Origin: Streptomyces uncialis
Lineage (GTDB): Bacteria; Actinomycetota; Actinomycetes; Streptomycetales; Streptomycetaceae
Reading direction: 5' to 3'
NCBI RefSeq assembly: GCF_001905345.1
Contig: NZ_LFBV01000003.1
Coordinates: 226,232 to 290,231 of the forward strand
Length of the DNA stretch: 64,000 bases
The position numbers and the translations under genes are program-made. Each line of letters begins with the position of its first letter. The first letter of the stretch is position 1. Below, one piece after another: positions 54,701 through 60,740 of this stretch. The notes below the pieces were generated by a model. It made no database searches. It was not told where the DNA came from and saw only the letters and a list, made by a program, of their open reading frames with translations.

Positions 54701-55092
54701 TGACCTCGCTCGACCTGCGGAACCGGCTCAAGACGGAGACCGGACTGGCGCTGCCCGCGACCCTGGCCTTCGACCATCCCTCCCCGACGGCTCTCACCGA
54801 GTACCTGCTCACCGCCTTGGCCGGGGCAGGGCCGGTCGGGCCGAAGTCCGACCCGGTGCTGGTGGGGCTGGACGGGCTCGAAGCCGCGATCTCCGCCGCC
54901 GGGCCCGCGGCCGTCGAGCGGCCCGTGGTCGCCGGACGGCTGCGGGCGCTGCTCGCGCGGCTCGGCCCGGCAGCGGAGGCAGAGGCGGCGGAGGCGGACC
55001 AGGAGGCCGACGCGGGCTCCCGGCTCGCCGATGCGTCCGCCGAGGAGGTCTTCGCCCTCATCGACGGCGAGCTGGGCCGTGGCGCCGACTGA
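36763..55092 (+). CDS. Type I polyketide synthase: loading module plus modules 1-3
   Basis: 6109 aa, ATG start preceded by GAGGGGAA. Order: KSQ-AT-ACP / KS-AT-DH-KR-ACP / KS-AT-DH-KR-ACP / KS-AT-KR(dead)-ACP / C-terminal docking. There is no N-terminal docking helix, as expected for the first PKS. All four ATs carry HAFH and GHS(V/L)G, the malonyl signatures. The last 85 residues (Ala/Glu-rich, ending in ASAEEVFALIDGELGRGAD) are a docking domain for the second PKS. Two linkers contain tandem hexa- or heptapeptide repeats. It builds a C8 acetate-derived chain with two conjugated double bonds and a beta-ketone. The second PKS gene starts 65 bases downstream. Confidence 0.95.
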   Translation: MKKIAVIGLSCRLPGAGDPGAFWDMLSTGGSGVSDGPDGRRRGSLAATDEFDPGFFGISPREAAAMDPQQRLVLELAWEACEDAGTAPAALRGSGTAVFVGASRDDYASLLYQHGTDAITHHTMTGLNRGVIANRVSYHFDLRGPSLTVDTAQSSSLVAFHLACESLRSGETDTAIAAGVSVSVLAEHSVTEERFGGLSPDGECYAFDARANGFVPGEGGVAVLLKPLERALADGDRVYGVVHGSAVNSDGTTPGLTVPSRTAQESVISEAYRRAGLDPRDVQYVEAHGTGTPVGDPVEAAALGAVLGAGRPDGEPLRIGSAKTNVGHLGGASGLVGLLKALLSLHHRELPPSRNFETPHPAIPFGELGLAVQRARTPWPRPDRLLTAGVSSFGMGGTNCHVALGAGTPPAARAGDAVPPPVLPWVLSGHGDGALRAQAERLGHAVRTGPGGPDPVDIGWSLATGRETFEHRAVVLTETGEDSAAVRDRLLRGVGALASGTPSPEVVRGVARPGRLAVVFSGQGSQRTAMGRELYAAYPVYAETFDQVVAHLDPLLGRSLGEVVDSGAGLDDTRFAQPALFAVEVALYRLVESWGVRPALLTGHSVGEITAAHVAGVLTLPDAAALVAARARLMGALPTGGVMIAVAAAEDQVLPLLVEYADRVAVAAVNGPEAVVLSGERAATETVAAGLASAGVRTRRLRVSHAFHSPLMEPMLDGFRAAVETLRFHPAAMDLVSTVTGLPVRDGEMSSPCYWVEQVRRPVRFLDAVRALEEAGVTTCLELGPDGVCSPMAAASVRDPGALLPVAALRADRPEALTLTTALATVFTRGAAVDWAAAYAGTDARRTPLPTYAFQRERHWFDSARRVTPAPGATPEVSQALEVSGTLEVSGALAVPAVPEVAAVPEVSQGLEPLEADPVPGRGARAVTDLVSAHIAAVLGHADQRRVEHHRTFGELGFDSLTAVELRSALSDATGLRLPTGLLYDRPTPAELIAHLAERLAGQTAGERTDPPPVGAPYPAEDGSAYPAGDGSARRTATSADDDDAVAVIGMACRYPGGAVSPEELWRLVADGVDAVSDFPADRGWAEDLHVPGDGRPGRSVVGSGGFLHDAGAFDAAFFGISPREALAMDPQQRLLLETAWEAVERAGIDPRALSGTRTSVFVGATALDYGPRMHETDGGAEGHVLTGTTSSVASGRLAYQLGLLGPAVTVDTACSSSLVALHLAVRSLRSGESTMALAGGAAVMSTPGMFLEFSRQGGLAADGRSKSFSADADGTSWAEGAGLLLVQRLSDARRDGHRVLAVIRGSAVNQDGASNGLTAPNGPAQERVIRQALADARLAPADIDAVEAHGTGTRLGDPIEADALLATYGSDRADREPVYIGSLKSNIGHAQAAAGVGGVIKMVQALRTGVLPRTLHITTPTPHVDWTTGTAELLAEQRAWPHTGRPRRAAVSSFGISGTNAHLIIEQAPPETPVPVAASAAPALVPWVVSGRTDAALRAQAVRLRERLLRDPGPSPADIGHSLATTRTAFEKRAVVTGVEAVDLLSGLDALIGGEDSPRLVHGTAADRTATAFLFTGQGSQRPGMGKELYETYPVYAAAFDAVCAALGPHLDRPLRTVLDTAGADAAIHTTEYAQPALFAFEVALARLLEHHGLAPDFVAGHSVGELAAAHIADVWSLADAARLVAARGRLMQASPPGGVMIAVEATEPETRAALAGLERTVTVAAVNAPDAVVISGDAEDTTAVAAVLAARGRRTRVLRVSHAFHSPHMDGALDEFRSVVGSLSPRPPRTAFVSTLTGEQADADSLASPDYWVRQVREPVRFLDAVRTLEARGAGILLEVGPDTALAALAERSLGEAGGVTVIPLQRAGRPEAEAFVTALGRCHVAGAVTDMAPFFPGARRVDLPTYAFQRQRYWLLPEPRGDARSLGLDTSRHPLISTAMELADRDETVLTSRLSLDSHPWLADHTIAGSVLVPATAFLELAVAAGDRSGAGRVTELTLETPLPLTGSQAVRVQIVVAARDGRGDRPFTVHAAPDTGEEDRRTWTRHASGLLGGAPAVVPEPPGTAEWPPPGAVAVSLDDVYPRLDALGHSYGPAFQGLRALWRCGDDLCAEVRLPGEPDAASGGYAVHPALLDAVLHPLVLAAAGPGATGTVALPFAWSGVTVHATGATELRARLSPAAPGAYRLTLLDGGGLPVATVESLVLRPLARDALRGPAGTAADALFGVEWRRIDGPGTDTARWTGIADTGELPDPGHGDVVVRFGGGTAAEASAAPSRALALLQGFLADERFEGSRLVFVTTGAVAVRPGEDVPGLAESAVWGLVRAAQTEHPDRFALVDLDVGITELPGPGNGGPLGTAIASGAPQLAVREGELLAPQLARATLGEPTPPTFDPAGTVLITGGTGALASALAQHLVTAHGVRRLLLLSRRGATAPGATELRTALEAAGAEVTFTACDITDRDALTTALAHVPAQHPLTAVIHTAGILDDHTIATMNPGRLARVMSPKADAAWHLHELTAGLDLAAFVLFSSVSGLVGTAGQANYAAANTFLDALAAHRRARGLPALSLAWGLWDDERGMGGSLDAAGLARWARAGFQPLPGELALELFDASLAGDHALTVPALLDPAAIDGTAGPMLRGPARSRVERRTASRSAGEADGTDSGWARRVAQLPEHERLAAAADEIRALAASVLGHPDVGGIDASRAFHEIGVDSLAGVELRNRVSALTGLRLSPTTVFDHPSPVALARHVLERVSGEVAKRDVTGPVTVADDDPIVIIGMGCHYPGGITSPDDLWNLVTQGHEGITTFPTNRGWNLDTLHHPDPDHPTTTYTRHGGFLHDADLFDPHHFAMSPREATATDPQQRLLLQTTWETLENAGINPTHLQHTRTGVYTGLMYHDYATRLPRRPAEFEGFLLAGNLSSVASGRLAYAYGLEGPAVTLDTACSSSLVAMHLAANALRQGECDLALAGGVTVMSSPDTFVEFSRQRGLSVDGRCRSFAADADGTGWSEGIGLVLLARLSDARRDGHRVLAVIRGSAVNQDGASNGLTAPNGPAQERVIRQALANANLTPADIDAVEAHGTGTRLGDPIEAQALLATYGQDRTGHEPLYIGSLKSNIGHTQAAAGVGGVIKMVQALHAGQLPRTLHITTPTPHVDWTTGTAQLLHEQRPWPHTGRPRRAAISSFGISGTNAHLIIEEPPPGPVITAPAPVAALPFFLSADDETGVRAQAARLHAHLVKEPEPSLVDIGWSLATTRATLKERAAVVGADRDGLLAGLDALARGEDDERVVRDGSATARGRTVFLFPGQGSQRPGMGHELYQRVPLFAKHLDTICAAFDDELEHPLRDVMFAPADSAAALLLDRTDFTQAALFALEVALFRLVEHHGPAPDLLLGHSLGEIAAAHAAGVFSLQDACALVAARGSLMRAARDDGAMAALQVSEDELRQTLAGYGEPAPVSIAAVNGPRATVVSGDAETVGEVVRIWRSRGRRAKRLAVSHAFHSAHMDGTLAEFRSVAERLTFHEPRIPVVSNITGEPAAGEHTSPAYWTEHIRRPVRFHDGMRYAESAGVTDHLELGSGVLTAMAAGCLTREAGAMVPLLRPGRPEPVGVTAALALLRLRGAALDPDTVFPGGSRVALPTYAFRRDRYWLTAPAAEPADARELGLEPAEHPLLGAALTVAGRDVRIFTGRISLETHPWLAGHSVHGAVLFPGSGLLELALRAGAEVGLRRVSELTLTAPLVLPESGGVRVQLVVGEPGEDGGRAIDVHARPDDEVPGRAWTAHASGRLTTAGRTASTADSQEPWPPEGAVEADLDGVYGRLAEAGFGYGGEFTGLRRVWRAGDTVYAEVALEERFRADADRFVVHPALLDAALHPLLPGVVDPQAPPRLPFVWSGVEVDAAGPAALRVRLTATGPQRVAVSLADMTGALVASVDSLELRPVSRDTVRAAADSVRDGLFTVVWKPLAAGPSENGQAPDGRARAEAVGDELPPPDGGDVVVRMTVADVPDDTRRAVSVTTARALRLVQGFLADERFEGSRLVFVTTRAVAVRPGEDVPGLAESAVWGLVRTAQTEHPGRFALVDLDQPDAPVPSSPEPQLGVRNGELFVPRLTRAAPPGEPTPPAFDPAGTVLITGGTGALARVLTHHLVTTHGVRRLLLLSRRGANAPGATELRTALEAAGAEVTYTACDITDRDALTTALAAIPAQHPLTAVIHTAGILDDHTIATMTPGQLEKVLRTKVDAAWYLHELTAGLDLAAFVLYSSVAGLLGTAGQANYAAGNAFLDALATDRHARGLAGSSLAWGLWEETGSLAGQLSAADRRRLARLGLVPVASAEAMELFDATVASGAPVTALTRLSTAALGDMEGWPPLLRGLAPTGPARGAGVRSGSPASGSPLKAGLSPAEARRAVAEVVRTHAAGVLGHADPSALPGERAIQEMGFDSLTSLELRNRLATATGLPLPVTLVFDHPSLDALTAHLVERVSGEVAKRDVTGPVTVADDDPIVIIGMGCHYPGGITSPDDLWNLVTQGHEGITTFPTNRGWNLDTLHHPDPDHPTTTYTRHGGFLHDADLFDPHHFAMSPREATATDPQQRLLLQTTWETLENAGINPTHLQHTRTGVYTGLMYHDYGSQLRTIPADLEGYFASGNAGSVASGRVAYAYGLEGPAVTVDTACSSSLVAMHLAANALRQGECDLALAGGVTVMSTPRSFIEFSRQRGLSVDGRCRSFAADADGTGWSEGVGLVVVERLSDARRLGHQVLAVVRGSAVNQDGASNGLTAPNGPAQERVIRQALHNAGLTPADIDAVEAHGTGTRLGDPIEAQALLATYGQDRADRQPLYIGSLKSNIGHTQAAAGVGGVIKMVQALHAGQLPRTLHITTPTPHVDWTTGTAQLLAEQRAWPDTGRPRRAAVSSFGISGTNAHLIIEEPPPEAEAKPSAALPVLPWVVSAGSAEGLTAQARRLHAAVSGADGPAPLDVAYTLATGRAALEHRAVVVGADRAELVAGLGRLAAGDSAPGVVRGVRTKGGTAFLFPGQGSQRNEMGHELYQRVPLFAKHLDTVCAAFDGELEHPLRDVMFAPADSPTGPLLDRTALTQPALFAFEVALSRLMESWGVRPDFVAGHSVGEVTAAHVAGVFSLQDAAVLVAARARLMEALPPGGAMVAVEATEDEVTQSVARWPGRVSVAAVNGPRSVVVSGDEDAVLAVAGGLAALGRRTRRLTVSHAFHSARVDGMLAEFGEVCEGLTYHAPHTPVISHLTGGPADARDLMSAAHWVRHVREPVRFGDGVRALGRAGVANYVEVGPGGVLTALAAQTLDEPEDGQRHDDGRDGVGVVGVALPLLRPGRPESEALLTGLAELHTRGVPVDWPAFFRESGARRTGLPTYAFQRERYWITADPASEAPGGPGSADAPQPYADGLLQIGWRPVTDATPGAAVRWAVLGSGFGAHGLEHHDSFADLAAAARSGTPPDAVLTRWAPPGPVTEPSEAASAPSEAVTEPSEAVTGLSEAVTGPSGTVTVPGAVHEAAHRALALVREWLADDRLAAARLVVVTSGGARTGPGEPVDMPTATALGLLRSAQTEHPDRIVLVDLESSEGTESARSTDGTGPDELPIELFAKALASGEPAIAVRGGRLLAPRLRPADAVDATGVRVPARALDPNGTVLITGGTGALGSLFARHLTVRHGVRRLLLLGRRGEAAPGARELAAELAELGAETMFAACDVADRAALAGALGAIPTEHPLTAVVHAAGLRDDDVVDASGGDRPDTGHLHADRLDAVLRPKADGAWQLHELTRDADLAAFVMFSDAAGALGAPGRAGQAAANAYLDALAAHRSGCGLPALAIAWGGWDLPERSGTGQGRPVGRGSGPREGFRPLPAIEGTALFDAALATGHATLVAAPVDLPVLRARGTVPALLRDLAGVPNGEAVPNGSLALRLAGAGDDERRRIVLRLVRDRVAEVLGGGDPGSVRTGQAFHEMGFDSLTSLDLRNRLKTETGLALPATLAFDHPSPTALTEYLLTALAGAGPVGPKSDPVLVGLDGLEAAISAAGPAAVERPVVAGRLRALLARLGPAAEAEAAEADQEADAGSRLADASAEEVFALIDGELGRGAD
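39385..39510 (+). repeat. Seven tandem 18-bp units in the AT0-ACP0 linker
   Basis: Units start at 39385, 39403, 39421, 39439, 39457, 39475 and 39493. They encode hexapeptides of the form (P/L)EVSxx (residues 875-916: PEVSQA, LEVSGT, LEVSGA, LAVPAV, PEVAAV, PEVSQG, LEPLEA). Units 2 and 3 differ by one base. Confidence 0.85.
39890..45020 (+). other. PKS module 1 (KS-AT-DH-KR-ACP), malonyl, fully active to enoyl
   Basis: KS Cys1215 (DTACSSS). AT Ser1664 with HAFHS (His1764): malonyl. DH His1968 in HTIAGSVLVP and Asp2137 in LLDAVLHP: active. KR with GGTGAL, Ser2533 and Tyr2546, and HTAGILDD (LDD, B-type): active. ACP IGVDSL, Ser2715. It makes a double bond, expected to be trans. Confidence 0.88.
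45018..45466 (+). repeat. 449-bp near-identical block, copy in module 2
   Basis: Covers the end of the ACP1-KS2 linker and the first part of KS2. It matches 50199-50647 (offset 5181 bases) with one substitution (45093 G versus 50274 C). It ends abruptly after GACTACG. Confidence 0.88.
45079..50205 (+). other. PKS module 2 (KS-AT-DH-KR-ACP), malonyl, fully active to enoyl
   Basis: KS Cys2946. AT Ser3397 (GHSLG) with HAFHS (His3499): malonyl. DH His3702 in HSVHGAVLFP and Asp3870 in LLDAALHP: active. KR Ser4263 and Tyr4276 with HTAGILDD: active, B-type. ACP MGFDSL, Ser4442. It makes the second double bond. Confidence 0.88.
50199..50647 (+). repeat. 449-bp near-identical block, copy in module 3
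   Basis: Second copy of 45018-45466 with a single mismatch. Further long identities between the KS2 and KS3 C-terminal halves follow (for example 46090-46250 versus 51270-51430). Confidence 0.88.
50260..55092 (+). other. PKS module 3 (KS-AT-KR-ACP) with inactive KR, leaves a ketone
   Basis: KS Cys4673. AT Ser5122 with HAFHS (His5222): malonyl. No DH. The KR keeps the nucleotide motif TGGTGALG, but the catalytic Ser is Asp5804 and the Tyr is Gln5817 (Asn5821 retained), so no reduction is expected. ACP MGFDSL, Ser5979, then the C-terminal docking region. Confidence 0.88.
53200..53304 (+). repeat. Five tandem 21-bp units in the module 3 AT-KR linker
   Basis: Units start at 53200, 53221, 53242, 53263 and 53284. 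They encode heptapeptides of the form VTEPSEA (residues 5480-5514), followed by a partial sixth unit. Confidence 0.8.
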
Positions 55093-55157
55093 ACGGCGTG
55101 GCTCCACGGCACCTCCGGAGACCCAAGGAGAGCGACCCCAAGGAGAGACGGACTCCC

Positions 55158-58100
55158 ATGCCGAACGAAGAGAAGCTGGTCGAGTACCTCAAGTGGGTGA
55201 CCGCCGATCTGCGGAAGTCCCGCCGGAGGGTCGCCGAACTGGAGGCGGAGCGGGCGGAGCCCGTCGCGATCGTCGGTATGGCCTGCCGTTTCCCCGGCGC
55301 GGCCGGTCCGGACGAGCTGTGGCGGCTCGCCCTGGACGGGGGCGACGCGATCTCCGGCTTCCCCACCGACCGGGGCTGGGATCTCGACGCCCTGTACGAC
55401 CCCGATCCCACCGTTCCCGGCCGGATCTACATCCGGCACGGTGGATTCCTGGACACCGCGACCCGGTTCGACGCGGGCTTCTTCGGTATCCCGGCGCGTG
55501 AGGCGCTGGTGATGGATCCTCAGCAGCGGGTGCTGCTGGAGACCGCCTGGGAGGCTCTGGAGCACGCGGGCATCGATCCCGGGTCGCTCAAGGGGAGCAG
55601 CACCGGAGTCTTCGCCGGGCTGGTGGAGCAGAGCTATCTGGACCTGGAGTGCCCGGAGGAGTTCGAGGGCTACCAGGTCACGGGGAAGCTCAGTTCGATG
55701 GCGTCCGGCCGGATCTCGTATCTCCTGGGCCTGGAAGGGCCCTCTGTCTCCCTTGACACCGCCTGTTCGTCATCGCTGGTGGCGCTGCACCTCGCGGTGC
55801 GGTCGCTGAGGTCCGGGGAGTCGTCGCTGGCGCTCGCGGGGGCCTCGTACATCTGCGCCCACCCCAGCGGATATCTCGACGCGGCGCGGGCCCGCGCCCT
55901 CTCCCCCGACGGCCGTTGCAAACCCTTCTCGGCCGCCGCCGACGGCATCGGCTGGTCGGAGGGTGTGGGCCTGGTGGTGGTGGAGCGGCTTTCCGACGCC
56001 CGGCGGCTCGGCCACCAGGTCCTCGCGGTGGTACGCGGCAGCGCCGTCAACCAGGACGGCGCCTCCAACGGCCTCACCGCCCCCAACGGCCCCGCCCAGG
56101 AACGCGTCATCCGCCAGGCCCTGGCCAACGCCAACCTCACCCCCGCCGACATCGACGCCGTCGAAGCCCACGGCACCGGCACCCGACTCGGCGACCCCAT
56201 CGAAGCCCAAGCCCTCCTCGCCACCTACGGACAAGACCGCGCCGACCGCCAACCCCTCTACATCGGCTCCCTCAAATCCAACATCGGCCATGCCCAGGCG
56301 GCGTCCGGGATCGGTGGGCTGATCAAGATGATCCAGGCGCTCCGGCACGGAGAGCTGGCCGGGCTGTTGCATCTGGACGAACCGACCCCCTATGTGGACT
56401 GGTCGGCGGGGCGGGTCGAACTGCTCGCCGGGAACCGGCCGTGGCCCGGGACGGGCGCGCCCCGGCGCGGCGCGGTGTCCGCCTTCGGCGCCAGCGGCAC
56501 CAACGCCCATGTCGTCCTGGAGCAGGCGCCCCCGGAGGACGAACCGTCCGGCGGCGCGGCGGATCCACCGGCCGCGACCGTGCCGTGGCTGCTGTCCTCG
56601 AGATCCCGCGGCGCCCTGCGCGCCCAGGCCCGACGGCTGCGTGACTTCGCCGCCGGGGCCGTCGCCCCCGCCACCGGTGACATCGCGTTCTCCCTGGCCA
56701 CCACCCGTACGGCCATGGAACACCGTGCGGTGGTCATCGGCGGGAGCCGTGCGGAACTGCTCGCCGGGCTCGACGCCCTCGCCGAGGACGACATGTCCGC
56801 CCGGGACGCGTCGGACGGTCCCGGTCCCGGTGGCGCACAGGTCGTCCAGGGAACGATCGTGGGCGACCCCGGGGAGCTGGGCGGCACCGTGTTCGTCTTC
56901 CCCGGCCAGGGCGGCCAGTGGCCCGGGATGGCGCGGGAGTTGCTGGACACCTCCGAGGTCTTCGCGAGCGCGATCGAGCGGTGCGGTGACGCGCTGAAGC
57001 CGTATGTCCACTGGACCCTGCGGGATGTGCTGCGCGGCGACGCGGCGGGCGCGGCTTCGCTGGAGCGGCTCGATGTGGTCCAGCCCGCGTTGTTCGCGGT
57101 CATGGTCTCCCTCGCGGAGCTGTGGCGCTCCTACGGAGTGGAACCGGCGGCCGTGGTCGGGCACTCCCAGGGCGAGGTGGCCGCGGCCTGTGTGGCGGGG
57201 GGCCTCACCCTGGAGGACGCGGCGCGGGTCGTCGCCCTGCGCAGCGCCATCGTTCCGAAGCTCCAGGGGAGCGGTGGCATGGGAGCGGTCGGTCTGCCGC
57301 GCGCGGAGGTGGAGGAGCGGCTTGCGCCGTGGGCGGACCGGCTCTGGGTGGCGGTCGAGAACGGGCCCGGGTCCGTACTGGTCGCCGGTGACCGGGCGGC
57401 GCTCGGGGAGTTCATCGCCCGGTGCGCCGCGGACGGGGCGCGGACCAAGCGCTTCCCCACCGACTTCGCCTCCCACTCGCCGCTGGTGGAGCCGGTCAGG
57501 GACGAGTTGCTGGCGGCGCTGGCGCCGATCCGGCCGCGAACGGGGACCGTGCCGTTCTTCTCGACCGTGACGGGCGACCGGGTGGACACCGCCCGGCTGG
57601 ACGCCGCGTACTGGTACGGCAATCTCCGCGGCCGGGTGGAGTTCGCCCGGACCGCCCGTGCGCTGGCGGACCAGGGTCATGGGATCTTCGTGGAGATCGG
57701 CCCGCATCCGGTGCTGACCTCCTCGCTCCAGGAGAACCTGGGCGACGGCGCCCTCGTCACGGGCACCCTCCGACGGGACGAGGGCGGCATCCGCCGCTTC
57801 CTCCGTTCCTGGAGCGATCTTCTGGTGCGCGGCGGCCAGGTCGACCGGTCGCGGCCGTTCCAGGGCACCGGCGCGCGCCGGGTGGAACTGCCCTCCTACG
57901 CCTTCCAGCGGGAGCGGTACTGGTACGCGGCGGGCTCCGGGTCCTCCGACGCCGCCGGTCTGGGTCTGGGCGGCGTCGATCATCCCCTGCTGGGCGCGGC
58001 GGTGACCGTGGCCGGTACCGGACAGACGCTCCTCACCGGCAGGCTGTCGGCGCACCGCCACCCCTGGGCCGCCGGGTACATGGTCGGCGGAGCCGCCGTG

Positions 58101-60740
58101 CTGCCGTCGTCGGTCCTCGTGGAACTGGCGCTCCGGGCCGGGGACGAGGTCGGCTGCACCTCCGTGGACGAACTATCGGTGCTGGCTCCCTTGGTGGTGC
58201 CCGCCTCCGGCGGCGTCCAGCTCCAGGTCACCGTGGACGGACCGGACAGCGACGGGGTTCGTGCGCTCGCCGTGCACGCCCGCCCGGAGGAGGGCGAGGA
58301 GCCATGGACGGAGATCGCCCGCGCCCGCCTGGCCGTACGGGGCCGGGGTGAGGCGTTCTCGCTGGAGCCGTGGCCGCCGGACGGCGCGCGGTCGGTGGAC
58401 CTGGCCGAGGCGGGCGCCGACGCGTGCATGGACCTGGCCGACGCCGATGCCGACGTGGGCCGTGACGTGGCCGACGCCGACGACTGCGAACGGGTCGGTC
58501 CGGCGGGCGGTGAGCGTGAGCCGGGTACGACGGCAACAGCGACGACAGCGGCAGTGGCGGCGTCAGCGGCCCCCGAACCGGAACCGGGAAGCACGCGGGG
58601 CGCGTCGGCGTCCCAGCGCGCCCCGCACTTCCCGTCGGTCACCGCCCTGTGGCGGGAGAACCCGGACGACGAGCGGGAGAACCCGGGCGACGGGCGGGAC
58701 CGCCCGGCCGTCAAGGGAGACCGCCCGGGTGTCAACGGAGTCCCGTCCTTCTGCGCGGTCGTGGCCCTGCCCGAGAAGGCCGTGGGCGAAGCCGCCCGCT
58801 TCGGCCTGCACCCGGCGCTGCTCGACGCGGTCGTCCAAGCCGCGCTGCTCACCGGGACCGCTCCGGGCGGGCTCTCCCCTACCGCTGTCGGCTGGGGCGG
58901 GGTGCGGCTGTACGCCACCGGGGCGACGGAGCTGCGGGTACGGCTGTCGCGTTCCGGCGACGGAACCCTGTCCGCCCGGCTCGCCGACCGGGCGGGGCGG
59001 CCGGTCGCCGAGATCGGCTCCCTCACCCTGGGCCCGGCCGACGGGGCGGGCATGAGGCGGTCGGATGTGTGGCGGTCGGACGCCCGGCTCCGGGACTCCC
59101 TCTTCCACGAGCACTGGACCCCGATCGCCCTCACGCCGCCGCAGGAGCCCTGGCGCATCCGCGAGGTGGACCCCGAGAACGCGGGTCGGTTCCGGGCTGG
59201 GGGCATCGACGCGGCCGTCGTCCGGCTCACCTCCCCGGAGGAGACCGGCCCGGTGGCCGCCGCCCATGGGGCCGCCCGGCGGATGCTCGCCGTGGTCCGT
59301 GCCTGGCTGGCGGAGGACCGGTTCACCGGTACCCCGCTGATGGTGCTGACCCGGGGCGCGGTGGCGACCGTTCCCGGTGAGCCGGTGCCGGACCTGGGCG
59401 GTCGCGCCCTGTGGGGCCAGGTGCGCTCGGCGCAGTCGGAGCACCCCGGGCGGTTCGTCCTCGTGGACTGCGACACGGAGGAGCCCGCCCCCGCGCTGCT
59501 GGCGGCGGTCGCCGCCTCCGGCGAGACCCAGGTCGCCCTGCGGGCGGGCCGGGTGCTGCTGCCCAGGCTGCGCCGGGTGCCGCCGCCGGCCAGCCGCGGC
59601 ACTGCGCCCGGGTCGGCCGTGGACGGCACCCCGTCCGGGTCCTGGGACGCCCGGGGCACGGTGCTGATCACCGGCGGTACCGGCACACTGGGCGCGCTCT
59701 TCGCCCGGCATCTCGTCACCGTGCACGGTGTCACCCGGCTGCTGCTCACCAGCCGCCGCGGACCGGGCGCGCCGGGCGTCGCCGCGCTCCGCGAGGAACT
59801 GGCGGCGCTGGGGGCCGAGGTGGACGTCGTCGCCTGTGACGCCACCGACCGCGACGCGCTGGCCCGGGTGCTGGCCGCGGTCCCGGCCGACCGTCCGCTG
59901 ACGGGTGTGGTGCACGCGGCGGGCGCCCGGGACGACGGTCTGATCACCGGTGTGACCCCGGAACGGCTCCGGGAGGTGCTGCGGCCCAAGGTGGACGCGG
60001 CCTGGCATCTGCACGAACTCACCCGGGAGCTGGACCTCTCGGCGTTCGTCCTGTTCTCCTCCCTGGCGGGGACCGTCGGCGGCGCCGGACAGTCCTCCTA
60101 CTCCGCCGCGAACACCTTTCTCGACGGTCTCGCCGCCCACCGGGCTGCCCTGGGCCTGCCCGCGACCTCCCTGGCCTGGGGGCTGTGGGCGGCCTCCGGG
60201 GCCACCGGTGAGCTGACCCGGGCGGATGTCGACCGCATCGCCCGCGCGGGCTATCCGCCGATCGCGTCGGAGCTCGGCCCGGCGCTGCTGGACCTGGCGC
60301 TGAGCCTGGACCGCCCCACCGCCGTGGCCGCGCCGCTGAACCACCGGGCGCTGCGGGAGCGTCCGGGTGAGCTGCCGGCGATCCTCGGCGACATCGTGCG
60401 GGTCCCGACCCGGCCCGCCGCCGTGAACGACGACGCGCTGGGCGGCTCCCTCGGCCTGGAGTTGAGCACGCTGTCCGAGGACGAGCGGCGCCGGCGCGTC
60501 CTGGACCTCGTACGGACGGAGGCGGGCACGGTACTCGGGCATCCCGACCCCGGGGCCATCCGTGACCAGCGTTCGTTCACCGAGCTGGGCTACGACTCGC
60601 TGAACGCGGTGGAACTCCGCAACCGTCTCGGGTTCCTGACCGGGCTGCGGCTTCCCACGACGCTGGTCTTCGACCATCCCACGGTGACCGCGCTGGCCGG
60701 ATACCTCCTCACCGCGCTTCTGGCGGAGGGCGGCGCGGAC
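55158..60740 (+). other. PKS module 4 (KS-AT-DH-KR-ACP) with inactive DH and methylmalonyl-type AT
   Basis: The AT shows GQGGQWPGM, GHSQG and FASHS, unlike the other four ATs. In the DH the HxxxGxxxxP motif reads YMVGGAAVLP, and the usual YGPxF segment is replaced by an acidic low-complexity stretch around residues 1090-1200. The KR is intact (SSLAGTVGGAGQSSY; ARDD at the LDD position). Expected product: a beta-hydroxy, alpha-methyl thioester. Confidence 0.85.
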
